Below are positions 43,726-52,306 of a stretch of DNA of 64,000 nt, piece by piece. The translations under genes and the position numbers were made by a program. The stretch spans positions 2,294,001 through 2,358,000 of the forward strand of contig NZ_CP072036.1 of the NCBI RefSeq assembly GCF_018847375.1, given 5' to 3'. The notes beneath the pieces were generated by a model, which was given only the letters and a program-made list of their open reading frames with translations, was not told where the DNA came from and searched no databases. The stretch is from Akkermansia massiliensis. Its GTDB lineage: Bacteria; Verrucomicrobiota; Verrucomicrobiia; Verrucomicrobiales; Akkermansiaceae. Numbering within the stretch: the first letter of the stretch is position 1; each line of letters begins with the position of its first letter.

Positions 43726-44250
43726 ATATCGCTTTAGACATCGGACACGCCAACAACACGGGCGCCCGTGGAAACGGGCGTGAAGAATACGCTGTGGCCA
43801 AGACCATTGCTGGTCATCTGGCCCCCATGCTGCGGGTCCACGGGCGCGCCGTCACCGTCACCGACTCCCCCGTTTGAGCGGCGACGACCTTGTCCGCCAC
43901 CGTGAAGGCCATCAACGCGGGGAACTACGGCATATACTCTCCGTTCGCTCTGACTCCTCGGACTCCCCCTACGGCCCAAGGGGCTCGCATCTGCTACTGC
44001 CGTAGCTACCATGATGACGGCGCCTATACGGATTCGCTGAGAGTAAAAGCCTTGGCTTCATCCCTATCGCTGAGCCGCTCTGCAAGCTCCTGCTGGTTCT
44101 CCAAATCCAGCCTCCGCACCCTCCGTGAAACGGTGCCGCCCGCCATGCTGGTGGAATGCGGCTTCTTTTCCAATCCCGGAGAGCCAACCGCAAATACAAC
44201 CGACTCGTCGGTCTCTCGTGACCTTCCAGCAACCATGCAAATGCCCCTGT
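43722..44250 (+). pseudogene. Phage endolysin, N-acetylmuramoyl-L-alanine amidase, disrupted
   Basis: The first frame (ATG 43722) reads MNIALDIGHANNTGARGNG and onward to DSPV, then stops at a TGA at 43875-43877. DIGH with His9 and the Glu at 21-22 fit the zinc ligands of Amidase_3. The other half lies in another frame: KAINAGNYGIYSP and later VPPAMLVECGFFSNPGE, the conserved end of Amidase_3 proteins. So the reading frame has shifted more than once. Homologous amidases are about 170 to 200 residues. It is inactive as written. Confidence 0.7.
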
Positions 44251-44316
44251 TCCGAATCAGGGAACAGTCCCCCCGAAGCCCTCTCCCGCCCACCACAGGG
44301 GAGGGCTTCTTCATGC

Positions 44317-44389
44317 CTGCAAGACACACCTCCGACTGCAAGACATTGTTTCCAAAACGAATTTCAATGTCTTGCAGTTTGTCTTGCAG
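44317..44389. repeat. Four copies of CTGCAAGACA in nested inverted orientation
   Basis: Copies lie at 44317-44326 and 44336-44345 (forward) and at 44368-44377 and 44380-44389 (reverse complement). The inner pair extends to a perfect 13-bp arm (ctgcaagacattg / caatgtcttgcag). This lies between the endolysin remnant and the ssrA terminator, as expected for recombinase-binding or attachment-site-type repeats. Confidence 0.65.
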
Positions 44390-44394
44390 TTTTA

Positions 44395-44438
44395 TAAAAA
44401 CAAAAACCGCAAGCATTCTTTTTCAAACGCTTGCGGTT
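44395..44438 (-). terminator. Terminator of ssrA
   Basis: Arms aaccgcaagc (44405-44414) and gcttgcggtt (44429-44438) form a 10-bp stem, followed on the minus strand by TTTTTGTTTTTA. It starts 10 bp after the tmRNA 3' end. Confidence 0.88.
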
Positions 44439-44447
44439 GTTTTGAGA

Positions 44448-44807
44448 TGGTGGAGGCGACGGGAGTCGAACCCGTGTCCTGAAGGCCGTTGATGCCGGCA
44501 TCTCCATGTTCAGACGCATATTGCTGCTTTCGCGGCCGCTTCGTCATGCGCCAACTAGGCAGGCTCGCTAGTTGCCTGTGGAAGTCTCGTGCGTTGCGCG
44601 GCAACCCCGCATTGCACCAGCCTGCTGAATATTCGTCGTTCCCTCTAGCAGGCGTTGAGGTTCTGACGCGGCTGAACTAATTAGGCAGCCAGAGCAAGGT
44701 CGTTAGACTCTGCATTTATTTTTTTAATCGGCTTTTTAGAAGGCCAGCCGATTAACCTTCACATGCAGCCAGCACCTCAGACTTCCAGTCGAAACCATGG
44801 CGCCCCC
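44448..44807 (-). ncRNA. ssrA: Transfer-messenger RNA (tmRNA)
   Basis: Read on the minus strand the gene begins GGGGGCGCCATGGTTTCGAC and ends with the T-arm GGGTTCGACTCCC and CGCCTCCACCA, so the 5' GGGGGCG pairs with the 3' CGCCTCC and CCA is encoded. The tag frame at 44716-44681 encodes NAESNDLALAA and a TAA stop, and the pseudoknot-type stems surround it. tmRNA rescues stalled ribosomes with SmpB. A prophage remnant abuts its 3' end, in keeping with the common use of ssrA as an integration site. Confidence 0.96.
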
Positions 44808-44828
44808 ATATGTATTTACCGATAGAGA

Positions 44829-44858
44829 CAAAAAATCCCGCCATGGCGTTCAGGCAGG
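44829..44858 (-). terminator. Terminator between tRNA-Arg and ssrA
   Basis: On the minus strand the arms CCTGCC and GGCGGG (coordinates 44853-44858 and 44837-44842) are followed by ATTTTTT. It probably ends the tRNA-Arg transcript. Confidence 0.55.
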
Positions 44859-44888
44859 AATTATTTTATTTACCGGTGGTGATGCAAG

Positions 44889-44965
<77 letters not shown>

Positions 44966-45002
44966 TTTGACTTGCGTCGTGTACCGCGTAAGCGGTGAAA
45001 GG

Positions 45003-45030
45003 AATATAGGTTTTTCTTCGGGAAAGTCAA
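45003..45030 (-). promoter_or_regulatory. Promoter of tRNA-Arg
   Basis: On the minus strand TTGACT (45030-45025) and TATATT (45008-45003) are separated by 16 bp; the tRNA starts 38 bp downstream of the -10. Both boxes are near consensus. Confidence 0.65.
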
Positions 45031-45179
45031 GATGTTTGTAAGATGATTTGAGAAAAAAATCTCATTTTTTCTCTTCCCGGGAGAGGAGTCCTTCAAAGAC
45101 AGGCCGTTGATTCCGGAGCGCAGAAAGAGGGGAAAGGCGTTGCGTCACGGAATGGGCTGTGGCACACTGAGCGGAGAAA

Positions 45180-47330
45180 ATGAGCGAGTTCAAGGTGATC
45201 AGGTCGCCGATGGAGGCATTGAAGGAGTACTTCGGCTTTTCCAGTTTGAGGGAGGGGCAGGACCGCGTGGTGGCTTCCATCATGGAAGGCCGCAACGTGC
45301 TGGTGGTGATGCCCACCGGGGGAGGGAAATCCCTGTGCTACCAGCTTCCCGCCTTGTGCCGGGACGGGGTCTGCCTGGTGGTCAGCCCGTTGATCGCCCT
45401 GATGAAAGACCAGGTGGACGCCCTTGCCGCCAGAGGGATTCCCGCCACCATGATCAACAGCTCCCTGAGCTTTCCTGAACAAAGGGAACGCCTGGCCGGC
45501 ATGAAGGACGGGGTGTTCAAGCTGGTGTATGTGGCTCCGGAGCGTTTCGGCCATGAGGGGTTCATGCGTGCTCTGGCGGAGGTGGACGTGAATATGGTTG
45601 CCGTGGATGAGGCTCACTGCCTGAGCCAGTGGGGGCATGATTTCCGTCCGGATTATTTGAAGCTGGGCAGGGCTATTGAAGCGATGGGGCGCCCGCAGGT
45701 AGCGGCTCTGACCGCCACGGCCACTCCCCGCGTGCGGGAGGATATTCTGGAACATTTGAGGCTGGACGACCCGGTGACGATTGTACGGGGGTTTGCGCGG
45801 GAAAACCTGCATTTCCGCATTACGGCTTGCGATACGCACAAGGACAAGTACAAGAGGCTGTACGAGCTGGTGAAGCGCCATAAGACGGGTATTATCTATT
45901 GCTCCACCCGCAAAAAGGTGGAGCAGGTGTATGAGGCTCTTTCCGACCTTGGCCTGAACGTGACGGCTTACCACGCGGGCATGACGGATGAGCAGCGGGA
46001 AGAGGCCCAGAACGCCTTCATGAACCGCCATGCGGACATCGTCATTGCCACGAATGCGTTTGGCATGGGCATTGACCGTGCCGACGTCAGGTTTGTGGCC
46101 CATTTTGAGGTTCCCGGCAGTGTGGAGGCCTATTACCAGGAAGCTGGCCGTGCCGGCCGCGACGGGGATGAAGCCTATTGCGAGCTTTTGTTCAACCACG
46201 CGGATTTGCGGACCCAGGAGTTTTTTATTGAGGGGGTGAATCCGGGCGTTCCGCTGATTGTGGAACTGTACGAGTTGTTAAGGAAGCATTGCAGTCCGGA
46301 AACCCATGATGTGGCGTGGTCCATGGAGGAGATGGGGGAACGCCTCAAATGCCGGAATGCCATGCAGGTGGGGGCCGCCCTGTCCGTTCTCATGCGCAAT
46401 GGCGCGATCAGCCGCCATGACGTTCCGGGGCAGCGCGTGAAGCTTACCAGAGTGACGGACCCCGCCGTAAGCGGCTTGAAGATTCCTCTGGACGAACAGG
46501 CCCTGCGGGAAAAAGAGGTAAGGGACCGGGAAAAACTGAAGGCGGTAACGGAGTTCGCTTATTCCACCGGCTGCCGCCAGCAGTGGATTTTGAATTACTT
46601 CGGGGAGGAGGATGGCGCCCCGTGCGGCCGCTGCGACCAGTGCCTGACGCTGGGGGTGGAGGAAGGCCAATCGTTGGGCGAGGAGGAAACCAGGGTTGTC
46701 CGGCAGGCGCTGAGCGGGATTGCGCGCGCGTCCGTGCGCATGGCGGACGGTTCCTGGCAGGGAAGGTGGGGCAGGACGAAAATCATCCAGATGCTCAAGG
46801 GGGCGAAGAATCAGGAGATTTTAAAAACCTCCCTGGCCCGGTTAAGTACGTATGGAATCCTTTCCCGGTGGAGCGAGGACGATATCCGCCAGTTGTTCCG
46901 CGCCATGCAAATGGCGGGGTTGACCAGAATGAGCGGAGAGGCGGACCGCCCCCTGATTACCCTGAGCCCGAAGGGGAATGAAGTGATGATGGGGCGCAGG
47001 GAGGCGTCCATGCTCTGGCCCTTTGCCCGCCGGGAAAAGGCTTCCGCTCCCACGGAGCAGGCCAGGGTGCGGGCCACGGGGGATTTGGCCGCGCTGGGCG
47101 AGTTTGACGAAGATTTGTTTTTGAAATTGAAGGAGCTCAGGAATGAGCTGGCCCGTGAAGCCGGAATTCCGGCTTATGCCGTATTCCACAATTCCACCCT
47201 GGAAGGGTTGGCCAGGCTGAAACCCACCACCCGCCGGGGCGCCATGAACGTCCACGGCATCGGGGAGCAGAAGGCCGCGAAGTATCTGGATGATTTTCTG
47301 GAAGTGATCGCAGAGCATTGCGAGGTTTAA
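45180..47330 (+). CDS. recQ: ATP-dependent DNA helicase RecQ
   Basis: The 716-residue protein has all RecQ parts. Walker A is MPTGGGKS with Lys50. The aromatic-rich loop next to DEAH is DEAHCLSQWGHDFR (143-156). The RecQ-Ct zinc region follows near 455-478 with CRQQWILNYF and CGRCDQC, and an HRDC domain lies at about 636-716 (FLKLKELRNELAREAGIPAYAVF and TTRRGAMNVHGIGEQKAAKY). RecQ unwinds 3'-to-5' in recombination and repair. It is the usual length. It stands alone, with tRNA genes on either side. Confidence 0.96.
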   Translation: MSEFKVIRSPMEALKEYFGFSSLREGQDRVVASIMEGRNVLVVMPTGGGKSLCYQLPALCRDGVCLVVSPLIALMKDQVDALAARGIPATMINSSLSFPEQRERLAGMKDGVFKLVYVAPERFGHEGFMRALAEVDVNMVAVDEAHCLSQWGHDFRPDYLKLGRAIEAMGRPQVAALTATATPRVREDILEHLRLDDPVTIVRGFARENLHFRITACDTHKDKYKRLYELVKRHKTGIIYCSTRKKVEQVYEALSDLGLNVTAYHAGMTDEQREEAQNAFMNRHADIVIATNAFGMGIDRADVRFVAHFEVPGSVEAYYQEAGRAGRDGDEAYCELLFNHADLRTQEFFIEGVNPGVPLIVELYELLRKHCSPETHDVAWSMEEMGERLKCRNAMQVGAALSVLMRNGAISRHDVPGQRVKLTRVTDPAVSGLKIPLDEQALREKEVRDREKLKAVTEFAYSTGCRQQWILNYFGEEDGAPCGRCDQCLTLGVEEGQSLGEEETRVVRQALSGIARASVRMADGSWQGRWGRTKIIQMLKGAKNQEILKTSLARLSTYGILSRWSEDDIRQLFRAMQMAGLTRMSGEADRPLITLSPKGNEVMMGRREASMLWPFARREKASAPTEQARVRATGDLAALGEFDEDLFLKLKELRNELAREAGIPAYAVFHNSTLEGLARLKPTTRRGAMNVHGIGEQKAAKYLDDFLEVIAEHCEV

Positions 47331-47399
47331 AAAGGTTTTCCGGACCGCTTGCTCCATGTCCGCGCCGCCGTGGGGGAACTGATGGCCCTTGTTTTCCCA

Positions 47400-47582
47400 T
47401 GGTCCGGCCGCTGAATGTTCCTGCGGGGTTACATTTGCAGGTGAAAAACGGCTTCCGGTTGATTTTATGTTGGGAGGACGTTTGTCCGTCTCTTGAATCC
47501 GGACGGGAAATTCCAGTGGGAGGTGGCGCTGAAGCCCGGTGAAGAAAAGGAACTGACCTGCCAATATGCCTGCCTGGAGTAA
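47400..47582 (+). pseudogene. Possible remnant of a DUF4139-like protein, C-terminal end only
   Basis: Two frames carry coding-like fragments: RPLNVPAGLHLQVKNGFRLIL (47402-47464) and, after a frame change, RLLNPDGKFQWEVALKPGEE (from 47489) with a natural-looking end EKELTCQYACLE and a TAA at 47580-47582. The 'NPDG-x-x-x-W-x-V-x-L-x-PGE' end resembles the end of DUF4139 proteins. No intact N-terminus exists. The call is tentative. Confidence 0.35.
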
Positions 47583-47605
47583 TTCCTGCCTGTACTATTT
47601 ATGTA

Positions 47606-47634
47606 TTGACTTCATTTTGGGAAGTGTGTAGTTT
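47606..47634 (+). promoter_or_regulatory. Putative promoter of tRNA-Ser
   Basis: TTGACT (47606-47611) and TAGTTT (47629-47634) are separated by 17 bp and precede the tRNA start (47658) by 23 bp. The -35 is one base from consensus. Confidence 0.5.
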
Positions 47635-47657
47635 CTTCTCCACACATTACCCAAGAC

Positions 47658-47750
47658 GGAGCGGTGGCTGAGAGGCTGAAAGCACTCCTTTGCTAAAGGA
47701 ACGTACTGGCAAAACCGGTACCGAGGGTTCGAATCCCTCCCGCTCCGCCA
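47658..47750 (+). tRNA. tRNA-Ser (anticodon GCU)
   Basis: Acceptor stem ggagcgg pairs with ccgctcc, discriminator G and CCA encoded. The anticodon loop ttgctaa has anticodon GCT. A long variable arm, as in Ser and Leu tRNAs, precedes the T arm gagggttcgaatccctc. Confidence 0.96.
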
Positions 47751-47766
47751 AAACATTTTTCTTCTT

Positions 47767-47802
47767 AAGAGTCTGTATTTTAACGATACAGGCTCTTTTT
47801 TG
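47767..47802 (+). terminator. Terminator after tRNA-Ser
   Basis: Arms aagagtctgtat and atacaggctctt form a 12-bp stem with one G-T pair, followed by TTTTT. Confidence 0.82.
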
Positions 47803-48709
47803 CTTTTTTGGCAGGTGTTGCAAGAAGAGAGAAAGGATCATTTGCCTTTTAGTCAAATGCCTGGCTGCACTGGTTTAGAAACTGGCAAGGGAGAGTTGCA
47901 TGGAGATACAGTTCAGCAAGCTATCTCTGCCGGAGTTCTTCCAGCGTATGAATGGCAAGGCCGGGGAATGAGGTGAGCATGAAAGAAGCCTGATTGTTCT
48001 GAAATTATTAATGGGGGAGGATTAAAAAATGGCGATGCTGTCCCTTTCCATTATTTGCTGCAGCGAATATGGTTTTTTATTGATTGATTTTCTCTGTGAA
48101 GCTTTTATTAAAAATGGATAATGTATCCTCTTTATGAAAACCATTCTTTTTTATTGTGGGCATTTTACCTTGTCTTCTCTTACGGGAGCGGAACACCGTT
48201 CCTGTGGTATGGGACAAGCGGAAAAAACAGGGTTGTTCCGGATAGTCCCATTGCACTTTCCATGCAGGGAGAACGGTGGGAGGACCCTGTCTCCGGATGC
48301 TTTGGCCAGTTTTATGTTTAAAAATCAGGGAAAGATTCTTATTTATCTTCTTGACTTTTTTGACGTAGGGAAAGAAAAGCTTTTTTCTCTGAGAGGGATC
48401 ATTTGCAATGACGAGGAGAAAAAGTGCTGTATTACATGCCACGTCTCAAGATTGAGTTGTGCCATCCACTGAGGTATGTGGATTTGCTCCTTGGCGGCAT
48501 TTACGTTGTATCTTTCCCTTTGCCAAAGCTTATCAAGGATCGATATCCGGAAGGACTTCCTTAAGGGAAATCCTTCCTAACGGGGGAGTATGAAAATCAA
48601 TTTGGCCGTAATTGCTTTAAAGGGAAACTAGTTTCCTTCCCGCCGGGTTTACGGTAGGGGAGTAGTCCGTGGCTTTCATGAATTCCCATGCTCGCTCATC
48701 TTGGCACGA
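47803..48709. other. Gene-poor region downstream of tRNA-Ser
   Basis: Open frames at 48121-48321 and 48134-48472 (plus) and 48077-48442 (minus) overlap each other and none has a recognised domain. A 23-codon frame at 47900-47971 (MEIQFSKLSLPEFFQ...) might be the start of a lost gene. Together with the pseudogenes either side, the stretch looks like decayed sequence. A hairpin ggaagga/tccttcc occurs near 48549-48577. Confidence 0.4.
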
Positions 48710-49145
48710 AGCGGGCTCTTACCGGGGTTCTCTCTCAGGGGGGAAAGAGGGTGCATACCGTTTCCCGCACTTCGTCAAGTCATTTGGCACGGATGTCCGG
48801 AGTGCTGGCTACAAGGATGCAGAACATTTTTCTTTCAAAAACATGCACGCCGCAGAAAGCGAAGATGCAGTCTTTAAAAGCCGGGGCTGTCCCCACCAGT
48901 TAGGATGGATGATGACAATGCCGTCAACTTCCCTGGTTTCCGGCTGATGGAGAGCTGTCCAGGCGTTTTCCCGGGATGTCGCTGACCAGTTCCATGTCCG
49001 GCCGAACGGGGTTGGAGTGCTCCCGGCAGAGGTCATGAAAGCGGATGGTGTGGCCCTGTTCCTTGAGTACATGTACTGCCGTGGCGGCAATTGCTGCATT
49101 AAAACTGTGCTTGTAGGAATGTCCTAAGATGACGGATATTTCATG
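48710..49145 (-). pseudogene. NAD(P)H-dependent oxidoreductase (flavodoxin-like fold), heavily decayed
   Basis: On the minus strand, fragments in different frames align into one flavodoxin-like oxidoreductase. They are ISVILGHSYKHSFNAAIAA (about 49135 down), EGH-type helix HVLKEQGHTIRFHDLCREHS, TREVDGIVIIHPNWWGQP and FERKMFCILVASTPDIRAK, then LDEVRETVCTLFPPE. The blocks match MdaB/KefF-like NAD(P)H:quinone oxidoreductases. In-frame stops and at least two frame changes lie between them. The start codon is lost. It is inactive. Confidence 0.68.
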
Positions 49146-49204
49146 TCCGTTTGTGAATGTTCTTTGTGTGCTTGCGGCAATGCATTGTTTCGGAAAGAGA
49201 GAAG

Positions 49205-50110
49205 TTATTTCTTTTTCTTAAGGAGCCGGTCATGTGCAAGGCGATGCTTTCCTTTGTAGAGAAAGTCAGTTTTATTGTTCCTGCCGACGGTGCGATCAAT
49301 CAAATTAGGAATTTCCTCTTTGGTATAGCCGGCTTGAAGAAGGAACTCTTCGACTTTGGAATATTTACCAGGAAAGATGGAAACAAGAATTTCCATAAAA
49401 GATTTTTCCAGGTCTTTAGTTTCGTCTTCGATTACTTGATTTCTAGAGTTAATAAATGATTCACCATCAGCAACTTCGTTGAGAAGATTCCAAAGCTCTG
49501 AAATTTGTTCTTGAGATTCAATATAAATAGTTTTATTTTCTTTTAAGTTTTTAGATTCTCCGTTTGTTTCTTTATATTCCGTGATTCTGTAGGGATTATG
49601 TTCTTTTGATTCTTTGAATTGTTTTAATATTTTTGCATAATAAGGCAAAAATATATGATGGATAATCTGTTTTTTAGAAGATTCTTTCATATCATTCGAA
49701 TCCTTAATAAGTCTTATATATTTATCGAGGAATAGACAAATCTCGGATTTTTGATTGATATCGGCCATTTCATCAATCTCAACTTCCGGTTCGGTTTTCT
49801 GATATGTTTTAAAGGAAAATAACGGAGCTGAGGCGACAAGATAACAATGCCATATTTTGTCGCTCAATTCAGTATTAATATTATTTTGCGTCGTTAAACC
49901 GAAGGTAAATGTATGTTTTTCGGCATTTTTATAAAAGGATTTAAAATGCTGATATTCTAGCAAATCCGAAAGTTTCTGGATAGTGGCAGATGGTTGTTTA
50001 AATTGATCTAAGCAGGCAGGACTTTTCAGAGAAGAATCAGCCATAACAATAGGACACAACGAAATGAGTAGACTAATGATAGATATATACATAAATGATA
50101 GTACTTTCAT
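49205..50110 (-). CDS. Secreted protein of unknown function, second gene of an AT-rich pair
   Basis: The 301-residue protein has a signal peptide (MKVLSFMYISIISLLISLCPIVMADSS, cut near residue 25) and a mostly helical, Lys/Glu-rich body (IIHHIFLPYYAKILKQFKESKE, EDETKDLEKSFMEILVS). The C-terminus is basic (HDRLLKKKK). I recognise no family. Its codons are AT-rich, unlike those of flanking genes, and it lies in a run of decayed genes, which suggests recent gain. The start overlaps the stop of the upstream gene by 4 bp, so the two are made together. Confidence 0.75.
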   Translation of the reverse strand: MKVLSFMYISIISLLISLCPIVMADSSLKSPACLDQFKQPSATIQKLSDLLEYQHFKSFYKNAEKHTFTFGLTTQNNINTELSDKIWHCYLVASAPLFSFKTYQKTEPEVEIDEMADINQKSEICLFLDKYIRLIKDSNDMKESSKKQIIHHIFLPYYAKILKQFKESKEHNPYRITEYKETNGESKNLKENKTIYIESQEQISELWNLLNEVADGESFINSRNQVIEDETKDLEKSFMEILVSIFPGKYSKVEEFLLQAGYTKEEIPNLIDRTVGRNNKTDFLYKGKHRLAHDRLLKKKK

Positions 50111-51099
50111 AAAATTTCACCTTCATCAGAGTTTCTTTTAAATTCTAATCCAAATTTTACAATAGTTATAGTTATAGACATTTTTATTGCTTCTATATTG
50201 AATATTTGGTTTGTTTTCCCTAATGAAATGGTATCTTTATTTTCTTCTTTTAAATTAATATATTTTTTACATATCCACCAGAAATTTTGTGGATTCACTC
50301 CCGACTTGCGAATTGCGTTAAGGTTAACTACTGTATCTCCTGTCTCAGCAACCATGTCATAAAGATTATTTTTATCTCTTATTCTAACAATTTTATTAAC
50401 TCCGTGTCCTGTATGTGCTGATGCTAGTACCGGTTTTTTTGAATTATTGTCTCTCTCAGGCCATTCAAGACCTCCGTCTCGCTCAACAGCGTTAATTTTT
50501 TTAAAACTTACATTAGTGGGCAATAAGGTTAATTCAATGAATCCTATGAGACCATACTTTCCTTTCGGGAATTTAATTTTTTTGGTATCAACTTTATCGT
50601 TGCCATCTTCTGTTTCAATTTCTCCACTAAATTTCTTTGCCTCTATCTTTGTAGGAACTTTGATATTAATTGAAATCTTTGCTTCCTTCCCTTCACTGGT
50701 TTGGGCAACAATTTGAACGTTCGTATCTTTTGTTAATGATTTTTTTGCAATTAGACTAATCTTTTGTGATCCTTTTAATAAGTCGGCCTTTGTTTCTTCG
50801 AAGCCGTTTCCTTTAATATTCCAAGTAAGTTCCTTGATGTCGCCTTTAGGTTTTCCAACAAGTAAAAATGTGATTTTTTCTCCGATACCGATATCTGTTC
50901 TTTTTCGATCTTCTTCCTTATCTAGTCCTTTCTTAATATAATAATCTGCTGAACATAATTGTGTTTGAGATTTGATCTTAAGAGAAGCAGAAGCTTCTTG
51001 CTCCGTTTCTTCAAGATCGTCATTATTATCGTTTGCTAATAAATTGTTGCAACTGTACAGAATTCCTAAAAAGCAAACAAGATGAGAGAGATATTTCAT
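50107..51099 (-). CDS. Secreted, possibly lipid-anchored protein of unknown function, first gene of an AT-rich pair
   Basis: The 330-residue protein has an export signal to about residue 22 (MKYLSHLVCFLGILYSCNNLLA). LYSC (Cys17) could be a weak lipobox, while cleavage after LLA is an alternative. An Ig-like beta region seems to lie at about 75-150 (ELTWNIKGNGFEETKADLL, TNVQIVAQTSEGKEAKISINIKVP). A second part contains PKGKYGLIGFIELTLLP and ASAHTGHGVNKIVRIRDKNN. No family is recognised. Base composition is far more AT-rich than in the neighbours. Confidence 0.75.
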   Translation of the reverse strand: MKYLSHLVCFLGILYSCNNLLANDNNDDLEETEQEASASLKIKSQTQLCSADYYIKKGLDKEEDRKRTDIGIGEKITFLLVGKPKGDIKELTWNIKGNGFEETKADLLKGSQKISLIAKKSLTKDTNVQIVAQTSEGKEAKISINIKVPTKIEAKKFSGEIETEDGNDKVDTKKIKFPKGKYGLIGFIELTLLPTNVSFKKINAVERDGGLEWPERDNNSKKPVLASAHTGHGVNKIVRIRDKNNLYDMVAETGDTVVNLNAIRKSGVNPQNFWWICKKYINLKEENKDTISLGKTNQIFNIEAIKMSITITIVKFGLEFKRNSDEGEIL

Positions 51100-51338
51100 A
51101 AATATGCTAAAATACGTATTTTAAATTGAATCTTTTGTAAAGAAAAATGATTTAATTTTTAATAATGATATTTATTATAATTATTATATAAGTGAATTTG
51201 TAATATGGAAAATACATAATAGGAATGTTTCTGTGCATTACTAGAAAGCTTCTCCTGTTTAGATACCTGAAAGATGTCTGTCTTCTTATATCCAGGTCCA
51301 ATCAGCATCATGGGATTGATGCCGTGTCCTTCCAAGAA
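51100..51338. other. AT-rich intergenic region upstream of the secreted pair
   Basis: No gene is seen. The high AT content is shared with the secreted pair, and the region probably carries its promoter on the minus strand, before meeting the sucD terminator. Confidence 0.45.
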
Positions 51339-51366
51339 AAAGCGCCTCCTGAACAGGAGGCGCTTT
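51333..51366 (-). terminator. Terminator of sucD
   Basis: Perfect 13-bp arms aaagcgcctcctg (51339-51351) and caggaggcgcttt (51354-51366) are followed on the minus strand by TTCTTGG after a TTTTT run. It starts 32 bp after the sucD stop. Confidence 0.9.
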
Positions 51367-51397
51367 AGGATTTGATTGGGAGTGTGTAAATGAGGGC

Positions 51398-52285
51398 TTA
51401 CATTCCCTTGTTTTTCATGGCTTCCGCCAGGGCGGCGCCCATCTGGGCGGGCGTCTTGGCGACCACGATGCCGGCTTCCTTCAGGGCTTCCTGCTTGGCG
51501 GCGGCGGTGCCTTTGCCTCCGGCCACGATGGCGCCTGCGTGGCCCATGCGGCGGCCCTTGGGAGCCGTGGCGCCCGCGATGAAGGCGGCGACGGGCTTTT
51601 TGCAGTTGTTCTTGATCCATTCAGCGGCTTCTTCCTCTTCGGAACCGCCGATTTCACCGATCATGATGAAGGCGTCCGTATTGGGGTCTTCCGTGAAGAA
51701 TTGAACGGCCTGCTGCTGGGTCATGCCGTGGACGGGGTCGCCGCCGATACCGATGCACATGCTCTGGCCCAGGCCCATGTTGGTGACCTGCCAGACGGCT
51801 TCATAGGTGAGCGTGCCGGAACGGGAGACGATGCCGATTCTGCCGGGCTTGAAGATGTAGGCCGGCATGATGCCGATCTTGCAGTTGGCGGCGGGGTTGA
51901 CGATGCCGGGGCAGTTCGGGCCGATGAGGGTCACGTCCTTGTCCTTCAGGAAGGCTTTCACCTTCTGCATGTCCTGCACCGGGATGCCTTCCGTGATGCA
52001 GACGATGAGCTTCACGCCCGCGTCTGCGGCTTCCATGATGGCGTCCGCGGCGAAGGGCGGCGGCACAAAGATCATGGAGGCGTTGCAGTCCGTGGCTTTT
52101 TTGGCTTCCGCCACGGTGTCGAAGACGGGGACCTTGCCTTCAAAGAGCTGGCCGCCCTTGCCGGGGGTCACGCCGGCGACCACGTTGGTGCCGAAGTCCA
52201 TGCAGTTTTTGGCGTGGAACGCGCCGGCGCTGCCGGTGATGCCTTGCACAACCAGACGGGTGTTTTTGTCAATGAGAGATGTCAT
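51398..52285 (-). CDS. sucD: Succinyl-CoA synthetase alpha subunit
   Basis: The 295-residue protein makes the ADP/GDP-forming succinyl-CoA synthetase with SucC. It starts with [22 protein letters not shown], the CoA-binding Rossmann fold. The phosphohistidine is His249 in [26 protein letters not shown] and [16 protein letters not shown] are standard. It follows sucC by 21 bp. Confidence 0.97.
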   Translation of the reverse strand: MTSLIDKNTRLVVQGITGSAGAFHAKNCMDFGTNVVAGVTPGKGGQLFEGKVPVFDTVAEAKKATDCNASMIFVPPPFAADAIMEAADAGVKLIVCITEGIPVQDMQKVKAFLKDKDVTLIGPNCPGIVNPAANCKIGIMPAYIFKPGRIGIVSRSGTLTYEAVWQVTNMGLGQSMCIGIGGDPVHGMTQQQAVQFFTEDPNTDAFIMIGEIGGSEEEEAAEWIKNNCKKPVAAFIAGATAPKGRRMGHAGAIVAGGKGTAAAKQEALKEAGIVVAKTPAQMGAALAEAMKNKGM

Positions 52286-52306
52286 TGTCGTAATAAATAG
52301 TGAGGG

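Noticed and set aside
48077..48472. Overlapping small frames on both strands downstream of tRNA-Ser
   Set aside because: They overlap each other in three frames and have no domain or convincing start. The region looks decayed.
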